DNA of 59,480 bases, taken from contig JANYBM010000056.1 in NCBI GenBank assembly GCA_025361125.1, positions 1 to 59,480 on the forward strand, given 5' to 3'. This DNA is from Holophagaceae bacterium. GTDB lineage: Bacteria; Acidobacteriota; Holophagae; Holophagales; Holophagaceae. The position numbers and the translations under genes are program-made. Positions 35,115-43,563 of this stretch are shown here, piece after piece. Each line of letters starts with the position of its first letter. Positions within the stretch are counted from its first letter, which is position 1. The notes below the pieces were generated by a model. That model was given only the letters and a program-made list of their open reading frames with translations, was not told the DNA's origin and did no database searches.

Positions 35115-35695
35115 GACAAAGCACACTGCACCGCGCCACGAACGAAACAGACATCACCTTGAGTCTTTGCCTGGAGGGCGGAGTCGCACAAATTTCCACG
35201 GGTCTCGGTTATTTCGACCATATGCTCATGCAGTTGGCCCGGCATGGCGGATTCGGCTTGGAGATTGAAGCCAGGGGTGACTTGCATGTGGACAGCCATC
35301 ATCTGGTTGAAGATGTGGGCTTGTGTCTCGGCGAAGCCCTGCGTGAGGCCCTGGGCGACCGCAAAGGCATCGCCAGGTGGGGCGAGGCGCACGTGCCCAT
35401 GGATGAAACCCTGGCACGCGTGGTGGTGGATCTCAGCGGTCGGCCCTACTGCGTTTTTCAGGCGGACCTCCCGAAAATCGTTTTCGGGAATGGCTTCCAG
35501 GTAGAGATGGTTCGGGAATTTTTTATCGCCTTCAGTGTCCGGGGCGCGTTCAATCTTCACGCGGCGGTACTCTACGGCGAGAACACCCATCACAAAGTGG
35601 AAGGGCTCTTCAAGGGTCTTGCCCGCGCTCTGAAACAGGCGGTTCACGTGCAAGGTGACGAACTGCCCAGCACCAAAGGAACCCTGACCACATGA
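35111..35695 (+). CDS. hisB: Imidazoleglycerol-phosphate dehydratase
   Basis: The manganese enzyme dehydrates imidazoleglycerol phosphate to imidazole acetol phosphate. The 194-residue protein is the monofunctional form. It has the two His-rich signatures: GYFDHMLMQLARHGG with DLHVDSHHLVEDVG, and FNLHAAVLYGENTHHKVEG, plus GLCLGEALREALGDRKGI and DLSGRPYCVF. There is no N-terminal phosphatase domain as in enterobacterial HisB, which leaves the phosphatase step to another protein. The ATG lies within the final bases of hisC (ATGA). It is followed by hisH with another 4-base overlap. Confidence 0.96.
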   Translation: MRQSTLHRATNETDITLSLCLEGGVAQISTGLGYFDHMLMQLARHGGFGLEIEARGDLHVDSHHLVEDVGLCLGEALREALGDRKGIARWGEAHVPMDETLARVVVDLSGRPYCVFQADLPKIVFGNGFQVEMVREFFIAFSVRGAFNLHAAVLYGENTHHKVEGLFKGLARALKQAVHVQGDELPSTKGTLTT

Positions 35696-36309
35696 TCACG
35701 CTCCTGGACTACGGCGCGGGCAATCTGGCGTCCCTGGAAGGGGCGCTGGACGCCATGGGCTATGTCCATAAACGAGCGGAAACTCCTGCCAACGCTGCGC
35801 CTGAAAGCCTTTGGCTGTTGCCGGGAGATGGCCACTACCACTCAGCTCAACACAGCTTATCGGAAAGCGGATGGTGGGGCGCTCTGCGCACCAGAATCCG
35901 CGAAGATAAGCCCCTGCTAGGCATCTGCGTGGGCCTCCAATTATTGGCCGAGGGCAGTGAGGAGGCCCCCGATGCGCCGGGCCTTGGGGTGTTTCCTGGG
36001 ATGGTTCGCCGCCTCGGGCCCGGTGTGAAAGTGCCGAACATGGGCTGGTCCATGACCACCCGGACTGATGCCCATCCAGCGTTCAAGGCAGACTCCACGG
36101 GTTGGCTGTACTTCGTCCACAGTTACGCCTTGGCGGTAAGCGACTCCACGGTTTTCTCCGCTGAACATGGCCGAACCTTTACGGCCGTGGCTGCGAAGGG
36201 CCGTGTGCTTGCCTTTCAGCCCCACCCGGAAAAATCCGGAGCCTTTGGCCGAGGTCTTCTGGATCATTCCCTGCGCTGGTTAGGCGAAACCCCGCAGGAG
36301 GCAACATGA
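35692..36309 (+). CDS. hisH: Imidazole glycerol phosphate synthase, glutaminase subunit
   Basis: HisH hydrolyses glutamine and channels ammonia to HisF. The 205-residue protein is a triad glutamine amidotransferase: nucleophile Cys in LLGICVGLQLL, NMGWS, YFVHSYA, and the His and Glu in FQPHPEKS. One feature is unusual: the segment normally read as LPGVGAF is LLPGDGHYHS here, replacing residues next to the oxyanion region. The catalytic triad is intact, so activity is expected. It overlaps hisB and hisA by four bases each. Confidence 0.95.
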   Translation: MITLLDYGAGNLASLEGALDAMGYVHKRAETPANAAPESLWLLPGDGHYHSAQHSLSESGWWGALRTRIREDKPLLGICVGLQLLAEGSEEAPDAPGLGVFPGMVRRLGPGVKVPNMGWSMTTRTDAHPAFKADSTGWLYFVHSYALAVSDSTVFSAEHGRTFTAVAAKGRVLAFQPHPEKSGAFGRGLLDHSLRWLGETPQEAT

Positions 36310-37058
36310 TTCAGCTCATCCCATCCCTCGATCTGCTGGGCGGTGGCGTGGTTCGTTTGCTGCACGGCGATTTTGGCAAAGTCACCCACTACGAGTGGAA
36401 GCCCGAAGCTTGGATCACGAAGCTGGTGGAAGCTGGTGCCACACGCATTCATCTGGTGGATCTTGATGGTGCCTTCGGCCTGGCGCTGCAACCGGATTTC
36501 CATGCGTTTCCCAAGCTGTTTCCAGCTGTTCGCTTCCAGTTGGGAGGCGGCCTGCGCAGTCGGGTGATCATCGAGCGGGCTCTGGGAAATGGCTTTGATG
36601 CGGTGGTGGGAACCTTGGCCGTCGAGAAACCGAGGGAACTTGTAGGCCTGCCCTGGGATCGCGTCGTTGTGGCATTAGATCTGCGGGGGGACCGGGTGGT
36701 CACCAAAGGTTGGCAGGCGACGACTTCAGGTGACTCCAAGGATGTGTTCGAAAGCCTGCTCACCCTCGGGTTTACCCGCGCGCTGGTGACTGATGTGAGC
36801 CGGGATGGTGCTATGACGGGACCGGGCCTCGAAGCCACTGAGTGGATCGCGAAGCAAGGGTTTTCAGTACAAGCCTCCGGCGGTTTGCGAAACCTGGATG
36901 ACCTGATCTCTTTGGCAACCATCCCCGGTGTCCAAGGCGCCATCAGCGGCAAGGCACTGCTGGAAGGCCGCATTCCCTTGGATGATCCCCGCACCCGCGC
37001 AGCTCTTTCTGGAGGTGCCGCCCCCAAGGGTGAAGCCGCGTCAGCGGGAGGTGCTTGA
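36306..37058 (+). CDS. hisA: Phosphoribosylformimino-5-aminoimidazole carboxamide ribotide isomerase
   Basis: HisA isomerises ProFAR to PRFAR on a (beta/alpha)8 barrel. The 250-residue protein begins LIPSLDLLGGGVVRLLHGDF with the catalytic Asp at residue 9, followed by IHLVDLDGAFG, QLGGGLRS (phosphate loop), VVVALDLRGDRVVTKGW with the second catalytic Asp, TDVSRDGAMTGPG and QASGGLRNLDDL. About 15 extra Ala/Gly-rich residues at the C-terminus (SGGAAPKGEAASAGGA) are an unusual tail with no obvious role. It overlaps hisH by four bases and hisF by one. Confidence 0.95.
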   Translation: MIQLIPSLDLLGGGVVRLLHGDFGKVTHYEWKPEAWITKLVEAGATRIHLVDLDGAFGLALQPDFHAFPKLFPAVRFQLGGGLRSRVIIERALGNGFDAVVGTLAVEKPRELVGLPWDRVVVALDLRGDRVVTKGWQATTSGDSKDVFESLLTLGFTRALVTDVSRDGAMTGPGLEATEWIAKQGFSVQASGGLRNLDDLISLATIPGVQGAISGKALLEGRIPLDDPRTRAALSGGAAPKGEAASAGGA

Positions 37059-37828
37059 TGCCCGCCAAGCGTGTCATTCCCTGCCTGGATGTGAAGGACG
37101 GCCGCGTTGTGAAGGGCGTCCAATTCCAGAATCTTCGTGCTCTCGGAAGCCCAGTGGAATTAGCCCGGCGCTACGATTTCGAGGGTGCCGACGAAGTAGT
37201 CTTTCTGGATATCAGCGCCAGCGATGAAGGCCGTTCGACGCAGGAATCCTGGGTGCGCCAGGTGGCCCGGGAGCTCACCATTCCCTTCGCGGTGGGCGGC
37301 GGCGTATCCAAGCCTGAAGACTTCACGCGTCTGCTGCGGAACGGTGCCGACAAGGTGGCTGTAAATACTGCCGCAGTCCAGAATCCAGGGCTTGTGCAGG
37401 CAGCCGCGGCCCTGGTGGGATCCCAATGCGTGGTGGCCGCCGTGGATGTTAAGCGCGATCAGGAATGTGGTTGGCGGGTGTTCATCAAAGGTGGCAAGGA
37501 AGCCACCAACCTCTCTGCCTTACCCTGGCTTCGCAGCCTTCAGGAACTCGGAGCAGGTGAGATCCTGCTCACCTCCATGGATCGCGATGGCACCCTTTCG
37601 GGGTTTGATCTGGAACTGCTTCGCGAGGCCGCCAAACTGGAGATTCCCGTCATTGCATCCGGTGGTGCTGGAAAGGAACTGCATTTCCTGGAGGCCTTGG
37701 AAGCAGGCGCCGACGCAGTGTTGGCGGCCACCCTTTTCCATGAAGGCACACTACCCATCATGCAGTTGAAAGAATACCTGAGCGATCGAGGCCAACTCAT
37801 GCGACTGGAGGGACCATGCAAGAACTAA
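37058..37828 (+). CDS. hisF: Imidazole glycerol phosphate synthase, cyclase subunit
   Basis: HisF uses ammonia from HisH to turn PRFAR into imidazoleglycerol phosphate and AICAR. The 256-residue barrel has RVIPCLDVKDGRVVKGVQF with the catalytic Asp, FLDISASDEGR, PFAVGGGVS, DKVAVNTAAV, VVAAVDVKRD with the second catalytic Asp, LLTSMDRDGTLSGFD and IASGGAGKELHF. The ATG at 37058 shares its A with the hisA TGA and has GGGAGG seven bases ahead. hisIE begins 13 bases before its TAA. Confidence 0.96.
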   Translation: MPAKRVIPCLDVKDGRVVKGVQFQNLRALGSPVELARRYDFEGADEVVFLDISASDEGRSTQESWVRQVARELTIPFAVGGGVSKPEDFTRLLRNGADKVAVNTAAVQNPGLVQAAAALVGSQCVVAAVDVKRDQECGWRVFIKGGKEATNLSALPWLRSLQELGAGEILLTSMDRDGTLSGFDLELLREAAKLEIPVIASGGAGKELHFLEALEAGADAVLAATLFHEGTLPIMQLKEYLSDRGQLMRLEGPCKN

Positions 37829-38490
37829 AAGTGAGAGATTTCAATCTGAACCTCCTGCATTTCGATGAGACAGGTCTCATTCCCGGCGTCGTGCAGGCGC
37901 CCTCAGGAGAGGTGCGCATGGTCGGTTATCTGAATCGCGAAGCCCTGGAAATCACGCTGAGTTCTGGCTTTGTGACGTTTTGGAGCCGTTCTCGCCAGAC
38001 CCTTTGGACCAAGGGGGAAGGCAGCGGCAATCGCTTGAAACTCGTGGAAGTGCGCGCCGATTGCGACAGCGATTGTCTACTCATCATCGCTCAGCCCGTG
38101 GGCCCAACCTGCCACCGTGGCACCGACAGCTGCTTCGATGTGGAAGGATCCCTCCCCACAACGGCCACCACCCTGCCCTGGCTGGACCAGCTCGAAACAC
38201 TTTTGAAAAATCGAAAAGCTACTGAATCGTTGACCGGGAGCTATACCCAGAAACTCTTCGCCCAAGGCACCGATCGCATCGCTAAAAAAGTTGTGGAAGA
38301 AGCGGGAGAAGTCATCCTGGCCGCCAAGAATCATGAGCGCCAAACGACGGCCAAGAACCGTGACGACCTGCTTGGCGAAGCGGCGGATTTGTTGTTCCAC
38401 CTGGAACTATTGCTCGTGGAGCGTGGTGTGAGCCTTCATGACGTAGTCAGGCTGTTGAAGGCTCGCCACAGCGATCGGGGCGGTTCCTGA
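37816..38490 (+). CDS. hisI: Bifunctional phosphoribosyl-AMP cyclohydrolase / phosphoribosyl-ATP pyrophosphatase
   Basis: A two-domain protein of 224 residues performing the second and third steps of histidine synthesis. The N-terminal cyclohydrolase (about 1-120) has MVGYLNREAL, FWSRSRQTLWTKGEGSGN, ADCDSDCLLI and GPTCHRGTDSCF, whose Cys and Asp residues bind zinc and magnesium. The C-terminal pyrophosphatase (about 125-215) has YTQKLFAQGTDRIAKKV, EEAGEV and LLGEAADLLFHLELLL, an all-alpha MazG-like fold. It starts inside hisF and its TGA shares one base with the hisZ ATG. Confidence 0.95.
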   Translation: MQELKVRDFNLNLLHFDETGLIPGVVQAPSGEVRMVGYLNREALEITLSSGFVTFWSRSRQTLWTKGEGSGNRLKLVEVRADCDSDCLLIIAQPVGPTCHRGTDSCFDVEGSLPTTATTLPWLDQLETLLKNRKATESLTGSYTQKLFAQGTDRIAKKVVEEAGEVILAAKNHERQTTAKNRDDLLGEAADLLFHLELLLVERGVSLHDVVRLLKARHSDRGGS

Positions 38491-39479
38491 TGGCCACGCA
38501 CACACCGCATTTCCCTGACCTGCTCTTTTCCGGTGCGGCCCGTCTCCGACGCTGGGAGGGCCGTCTCATGGGCCTGCTCGCGGACGCGGGCTATCAAGAA
38601 CTCCGCTCCTCACTGGTCATGCGTGAACCCCATGAGCAAGCCGCGCTGCGTTTTTTCGATGGCGACCACCTGCTGGCACTGCGCTGGGATTACACCACAG
38701 CTCTGGCGCGGATGCTTTCCAAACGGTTCGCCGAGCCGCCCCCGCGGGTGAGTTATGCCGGCGCGGTTTTTCGTCGGGCCAACCAACCCTGGGAACCCGT
38801 GGAGCGCTTCGAGGTGGGTTGTGAACGGATCCACACGGACGAAGTCAGCTGTGAAGAGGCAGATGTGGAACTGGCCCGGCTCCTCATGGCGGTGCCCGCC
38901 ACCCTGGGCCTTCGCGCGGCAATCCTCCAGATCGGGAGCGCTGCGCTTTTGCGTCGCCCCATGGAAGCCGAAGCCTTGCCCAAGGCCATGGCCGACGCCG
39001 TCACCAGGGCTCTGCTGCGGCGTGCGCCCCACCGTGTGCAAGAAGCCCTAGGCGATCACCCCGCTACATCGCGTCTCCTGGCCCACGTTGAGGCGTTGCT
39101 ATCGGAAGCCGAAAGCTCCGACTGTGCCAGCGGATTGCAGGTCCTGGACCGCAGCCCATACTCCCAGCTGTTGAAGGATGAGCGCGAGCACTTGAGAAAA
39201 ACCCTGGAAGCCCTGTCCCCCCTCATTCCCGAAGGACTTGAACTGCGGCTGGATCTGGCGGACGTCCAAGGCCTGGATTTCTACACGGGTCCCACGTTAC
39301 GGCTGTATGCGCCCGGCGCACAGCAGGAACTGGCCGCGGGTGGCCGCTACGATGGTCTTTATCCACAGCTCGGCAAACCCTGGTTCGCCGCTGGTTTTTG
39401 CGTGCGCCTCTCGCCCCTCCTGGATCTGGCGGAAACACGGCCAGATCTCTTCATTTCATTTGAAATGGAGACTCCATGA
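38490..39479 (+). CDS. hisZ: ATP phosphoribosyltransferase regulatory subunit
   Basis: HisZ is a catalytically inactive relative of histidyl-tRNA synthetase that activates short HisG and gives histidine feedback control. The 329-residue protein covers the class II catalytic core only: LRWDYTTALARML, VSYAGAVFRRANQPWEP, ERFEVGCERIH, LDFYTGPTLRLYAPG and AAGGRYDGLYPQLG. The anticodon-binding domain of true HisS is absent, which with the operon context rules out a synthetase. It overlaps hisI by one base and hisG by four. Confidence 0.92.
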   Translation: MATHTPHFPDLLFSGAARLRRWEGRLMGLLADAGYQELRSSLVMREPHEQAALRFFDGDHLLALRWDYTTALARMLSKRFAEPPPRVSYAGAVFRRANQPWEPVERFEVGCERIHTDEVSCEEADVELARLLMAVPATLGLRAAILQIGSAALLRRPMEAEALPKAMADAVTRALLRRAPHRVQEALGDHPATSRLLAHVEALLSEAESSDCASGLQVLDRSPYSQLLKDEREHLRKTLEALSPLIPEGLELRLDLADVQGLDFYTGPTLRLYAPGAQQELAAGGRYDGLYPQLGKPWFAAGFCVRLSPLLDLAETRPDLFISFEMETP

Positions 39480-40144
39480 ATCAGTCAGGTCGTTCCCTCG
39501 GCAAAGAACCGATCCTCATCGCGTTTCCCAAGGGACGCTTGGGCGACGAACTGCTTTCCCGACTCGAAGGCACCGCGTTGGCCCTGGATCAAAAGGCCCT
39601 GAGATCCAGAGTCCTGCGCATTCCCACCGCGACGCCCCAGGTCCAGGTGCTGCTCTTGAAAGGTACCGACCTGCCCCGCTACGTGGCTGCGGGCGTGGCC
39701 AGCTTGGGCATTGTGGGCTCAGATACGTTGGATGAAATGGACGTGGATCTCCTGGAACTTGCGGATCTCCAATTCGGTGCGTGTCGGCTTTCCCTTTGTG
39801 GTGTCGAAGGACTTTCCTTGGATGCGCTGAAACATAAGCCCCATCTGCGGCTCGCAACAAAATTCCTGAAAGCCACGGGCGCATGGCTGAAGCGTGAAGG
39901 TCTTACCGCTGAATTGGTGCCCCTGCAAAGCAGCGTGGAACTGGCGCCCATTCTCGGTTTGGCCGATGCCATCGTGGATCTCGTGCAGACCGGCGAAACC
40001 CTGAAGGCCCATGGCCTCGCAGAAATCAGCGTCCTTGGCACCACTTCCTCTCGACTGATAGCCGCCCGGGTTGCCTACCTGGCCGATCCCGAACGGCTGC
40101 GACCCTTGGCGGCGGAGATAATAAGGCTGTTGTGCAATAAGTAG
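39476..40144 (+). CDS. hisG: ATP phosphoribosyltransferase, short form
   Basis: HisG joins ATP and PRPP, the first and regulated step. The 222-residue protein lacks the C-terminal ACT-like regulatory domain of long HisG and so should need HisZ, encoded just upstream. Visible signatures: IAFPKGRLGDELL, LPRYVAAGVASLGIVGSDTL, LRLATKFLKATGAWL and the PRPP loop DAIVDLVQTGETLKAHGL. It is the last gene of the run, and 94 bases without a clear terminator separate it from a convergent gene. Confidence 0.95.
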   Translation: MNQSGRSLGKEPILIAFPKGRLGDELLSRLEGTALALDQKALRSRVLRIPTATPQVQVLLLKGTDLPRYVAAGVASLGIVGSDTLDEMDVDLLELADLQFGACRLSLCGVEGLSLDALKHKPHLRLATKFLKATGAWLKREGLTAELVPLQSSVELAPILGLADAIVDLVQTGETLKAHGLAEISVLGTTSSRLIAARVAYLADPERLRPLAAEIIRLLCNK

Positions 40145-40238
40145 TTAAAAGGAGACGGTACTAAAGGCGTTCTGGTCATGGTCTTCGTAGTTGGCGAGCG
40201 GATCACGATCGCGTATACCAAGCCGCACGGGAACGGAT

Positions 40239-42449
40239 TTAATGACTTTCCCGGCCCAGGAGATTCCCTAGCCCAGGCTTCATGGCTTCCAGTTCCCAAC
40301 GGAGAGAACCCAAAGACTGGGTCTGGCCTGATTTCCCGAGAGCTCTTCCCCAGACTGCAAACAGCGTTTGGACATCGGGGGCCGCCCGGTCCAGCCAACC
40401 GCCGGTGGATGTGCCGGGCAACAGAGGCAGCGAAGCCCAGGTAGACAGCCAGGACTTGAGCCCTCGCTCCCAAAGGATCCGCATCCAGGCATCCACCTCG
40501 AGGAAACGGTCCTGGTCTTCCAGCGACTTCACCACTGCTAGGCTGATGGCCGCCGGGAGCGGGCCGGGGACCCGAACTCCCAGCTGATACGGAAAGGATT
40601 CAATACCTGCCAACAACGACGCAGGCGGAGGGAGCTTTTGGACCAGACCGGTCCAGGCAACACATGCCTTCCAGTTCGCTTCTTGAAAAGGCCAGTGTGA
40701 TAGGCGCTCCGTCAGGCGGTAAATAATTCGTCGGGCCACCGGGCCCCATAGATCTGGATCTGGCTTGAAATTCAGGGGCCCCGGCGCGGCCTCCAAGACC
40801 TCCAGATCCTCCAGGAATAGCCGCTCAAGTGTTGGATTGGGCAAGCGCGGCTGGAGAAGACGGATTCGCTCACGGCGTGCATCCATCCGATCTGGATGCG
40901 CCTTGATCCATGCCCCGAGAAGTTCCAGTTGTGGAAGCCCTTGAGCCCAAAGGGCGCTCTCAAGGGTTTGGATCGTAGGAAATCCAGCTTGGGAGACCAA
41001 CAGCTGGTCGCCTTGCAGCAGCACCCATCGAACCCCGGAAGGCCAGTTGTAACGCCCTTTAAGATGATCAATCTCTTCAGGACGGAGGGACACCCAACTA
41101 ATCTCCGTAGCATCCCAAAGCGCGAGTGCGGGGTGTCGTTGAACCTCCTCCCACGGTCTCTTGAATGATTCTCCATCCAGCAGGGCCAGACGATGAGGCT
41201 CCAGGGTGGGCAGGGGTGGATCCGGCAGGGGCGCAGTAGCCATGGCAGTCTGGAGAGACACTTTCTGTGCGGCGCTCAGGAGGAATTCAAGGGTTTCCTT
41301 GCTGTTGGGACCACTACCATCCTCAGCTGCGACCCGTTGGAGCGCTTTGGAAAGCCGACTTGAGACTTGAGGCCAAGCCCGGCCGGACTGGATCCGCATC
41401 CAGCCAAGGTAGGCTAGGGCCTCATCCATTTGTCGCAGCTGCAACAATCCTTCCAAGTGGAGTTCTCCCCAAGTCTCCAGCGTCTGGATGATTTGGGGGC
41501 GCCCTAGGCGGGCCACCAAACTTGCCTTGAGGTTCTGATCCACCATCCCCGCAGCCACTATTGCCAATCGAACAGGATCCTTCCGGTACCATCCCTGAAG
41601 GTAGGCTCCAAGAAAGGTGGGTGGCCAAGGCTGGCCAGGCACTCCTTCCAAGGAGGCCAGAAAAGCGGGGCCATCCTCTGTTCCGTCGCCCTCCCGATGG
41701 CTGTAGTCCCTGACCCGCCATAAGATGCGGTTCTCCGGGTCCCTGGCGAGTTGGGGAGGCACCACCGCGAACAGCCTTTTCACGGCATCGCCAAATTCTG
41801 GGTCTTTATCCAGCTCCGCGACCCAGAGGGCAGCCACGGTTGGCCCAAAGGGTTGGGGCCTAGCTTCTGCCAATCCCTGTTCCAAATCCGGGGTATCGGC
41901 GAGTGCTCTCAGCGAGGGAAGCAGCTCCCCCCGGAGCCGTTCCACCCAAGCCCGACTGAGTGTGCCTGCATACTTTCGGTCACGCCCATGACGAGCCAGG
42001 AGAAAGGCCAGTTCGACCTGGGCCTGTCCATCCCCTGGATGGCGGCGCAAGTGTTCCTGGAGAGCCGCACGTAACGGTTTCCAGCCAGCCTTCTCCATGG
42101 TTTCCCGGATGCGGGACGGAGTGGGTACGCCAACTCCGTCAGCAACACGCTCACCCTTCGGGTTGAACAGAACCCACCCCGGTCCCCCTTTGATTTTCAC
42201 GAGAGCCTCGGCTGATTCCAGTTCCAGGGTGATTCGTCTGAACTCCCTCAGGTCCGCTTCAGCGAGAGGATCCTCTCCATACCATTGGAATTCGAGGGCT
42301 GGCGGGGATGACACCAGGACGTAACAATCCGGCGCCCGCAAGTCGCACGCAGCCTTGGTAATGCTCTCCCAGTTAGCTTGCGCGGGGGCGGGAATTACTG
42401 CCTGGAACATGAGGATGAGGGGAAGCGCGATGGAACAGCGCACACGCAT
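40239..42449 (-). CDS. Secreted hypothetical protein
   Basis: The protein has 736 residues with no family I recognise. A signal peptide is clear: MRVRCSIALPLILMFQAVIP then APAQA before Asn, predicted cleavage near residue 25. The mature protein is mostly helical and Trp/Leu-rich; one stretch (QAQVELAFLLARHGRDRKYA) recalls TPR-like helices and the N-terminal part (YVLVSSPPALEFQWYG, GPGWVLFNPKGERV) could be a thioredoxin-like or beta domain. No catalytic motif is visible. It is transcribed toward the his operon and stands alone. A periplasmic or surface scaffold is possible but unproven. Confidence 0.6.
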   Translation of the reverse strand: MRVRCSIALPLILMFQAVIPAPAQANWESITKAACDLRAPDCYVLVSSPPALEFQWYGEDPLAEADLREFRRITLELESAEALVKIKGGPGWVLFNPKGERVADGVGVPTPSRIRETMEKAGWKPLRAALQEHLRRHPGDGQAQVELAFLLARHGRDRKYAGTLSRAWVERLRGELLPSLRALADTPDLEQGLAEARPQPFGPTVAALWVAELDKDPEFGDAVKRLFAVVPPQLARDPENRILWRVRDYSHREGDGTEDGPAFLASLEGVPGQPWPPTFLGAYLQGWYRKDPVRLAIVAAGMVDQNLKASLVARLGRPQIIQTLETWGELHLEGLLQLRQMDEALAYLGWMRIQSGRAWPQVSSRLSKALQRVAAEDGSGPNSKETLEFLLSAAQKVSLQTAMATAPLPDPPLPTLEPHRLALLDGESFKRPWEEVQRHPALALWDATEISWVSLRPEEIDHLKGRYNWPSGVRWVLLQGDQLLVSQAGFPTIQTLESALWAQGLPQLELLGAWIKAHPDRMDARRERIRLLQPRLPNPTLERLFLEDLEVLEAAPGPLNFKPDPDLWGPVARRIIYRLTERLSHWPFQEANWKACVAWTGLVQKLPPPASLLAGIESFPYQLGVRVPGPLPAAISLAVVKSLEDQDRFLEVDAWMRILWERGLKSWLSTWASLPLLPGTSTGGWLDRAAPDVQTLFAVWGRALGKSGQTQSLGSLRWELEAMKPGLGNLLGRESH

Positions 42450-42552
42450 TCGGGATCTCCGGTGAGACTATCAACCTGAACAATTCTGGCAATGACTGCG
42501 TTGCTGAGGCAGGTAGCTGTCAGAAGGTTCAATCCAATCCCAGCACATATCG

Positions 42553-42810
42553 CTACTTAAGCAAAGTTCCAGCGATGAGCATGTCCTTCTTGTCTCGGGT
42601 CAACCGTTTGATCGCCCGTTCCCGGCGAGTGGCTTCGGCTTGAGTGCCAGCGGGTTCCCGGTACACCAGCTCAAAAGGTCCGCGCCCTCGCGTATAGCGC
42701 GCGCCTTTGCCTGCGCGATGGGCTGCCAGTCGTGCTTCGACATCGGGGCTGATGCCGGTATACAAGCTGCCATCGCCGCAGTGCAGGATGTAGACGTGCC
42801 AGGTGCTCAT
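42553..42810 (-). CDS. GIY-YIG nuclease family protein
   Basis: The 85-residue protein is a minimal GIY-YIG domain: VYILHCGDGSLYTGISPDVE has the two Tyr motifs, AARLAAH-type residues carry the catalytic Arg, and EATRRERAIKRLTRDKK holds the Glu metal ligand. It belongs to the YhbQ/UPF0213 group of small stand-alone proteins, some of which nick DNA. It lies divergent to the next conserved gene. Cellular role unknown. Confidence 0.9.
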   Translation of the reverse strand: MSTWHVYILHCGDGSLYTGISPDVEARLAAHRAGKGARYTRGRGPFELVYREPAGTQAEATRRERAIKRLTRDKKDMLIAGTLLK

Positions 42811-42893
42811 TGCTTCAGTCTAGGCTTTGGGCGGTGGGTAGTGGGCTTTCGACTCTCACCCACATGACTCATTTCACAGCGTACACTGGAGGA

Positions 42894-43406
42894 ATGAGCG
42901 ACGCATTCTCAACCTTCCCTGACTCCGCCCGCCTATGGCTCATGGCCTTCCCGCGTCCCTTGGACGAAGGAGAAAAGACTAAACTTGCGGCAGGCTTCGA
43001 GGCTTTCCGCCCCCATTGGAAGACCCATAGCGAGTTGATCGAATCGGCCTGGATGCTATTGGAGGATCAGCTTTTCGTGGTGGTGGAAGCCACCATGGGC
43101 ACGTCGCCTTCGGGCTGCTCCATTGATGCCATGCTTCGCCAAAGCATCAAGCTCGCCGTTCTCCTGGAACTGCCGTTCCTCGATGCCCAAAGCATCGTCG
43201 TCCGTGCCGCGGGCAAACTCAAGGTGGTGGCTAAGTCAGAGTTGGAAGCATTGCTTCAGAACGCCACGCTGGATGCCGCCACGCCGGTCATTGATCTGGG
43301 TCTGTTGGAGTTGGGGCAATTGCGTTCAGGCCAGCTGGAACGACCTTTGGCGAAGACCTGGATCGCTCGGAAATACCGCACGCTCCTGGAGAGCCGGGTG
43401 GGCTGA
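42894..43406 (+). CDS. Conserved hypothetical protein with SGCSID motif
   Basis: The protein has 170 residues, soluble, with no signal peptide. The start (FSTFPDSARLWLMAFPRPL) and the central EATMGTSPSGCSIDAMLRQS resemble a conserved unknown family I recall from Bacteroidetes that is sometimes labelled an ABC transporter ATPase without evidence; it has no Walker motifs here. The invariant-looking Cys-Ser-Ile-Asp may be functional. The ATG at 42894 has a perfect GGAGGA just upstream and is preferred over longer frames from 42810. It is divergent from the GIY-YIG gene. Confidence 0.75.
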   Translation: MSDAFSTFPDSARLWLMAFPRPLDEGEKTKLAAGFEAFRPHWKTHSELIESAWMLLEDQLFVVVEATMGTSPSGCSIDAMLRQSIKLAVLLELPFLDAQSIVVRAAGKLKVVAKSELEALLQNATLDAATPVIDLGLLELGQLRSGQLERPLAKTWIARKYRTLLESRVG

Positions 43407-43486
43407 AGAGTCGAGAGTCAGGAACCATGTGCCATCAGCCCCACTCCCTGTAAAAAAGGTGCGCCATAGGCGCAGCTACATTGGTT

Positions 43487-43563
43487 CTTAGCTCTTAACT
43501 CTGAACTCTTGACCCTTAACCCATCGCCCAATGCCCGGTGCCCGGTGCCCGGTGCCCAATGCC
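43487..43563. repeat. Eleven-unit degenerate heptanucleotide array
   Basis: Eleven 7-nt units follow without a break: CTTAGCT, CTTAACT, CTGAACT, CTTGACC, CTTAACC, CATCGCC, CAATGCC, then CGGTGCC three times and CAATGCC. The array runs up to the stop codon of the next minus-strand gene. Phase is exact while sequence changes gradually from AT-rich to GC-rich units. Confidence 0.85.

Noticed and set aside
40145-40238. Terminator after hisG
   Set aside because: No stable hairpin followed by a T-run is visible in the 94-base gap.
43487-43563. Heptad array considered as a CRISPR array
   Set aside because: Units are 7 nt, contiguous and without spacers, and no cas gene is in the window.
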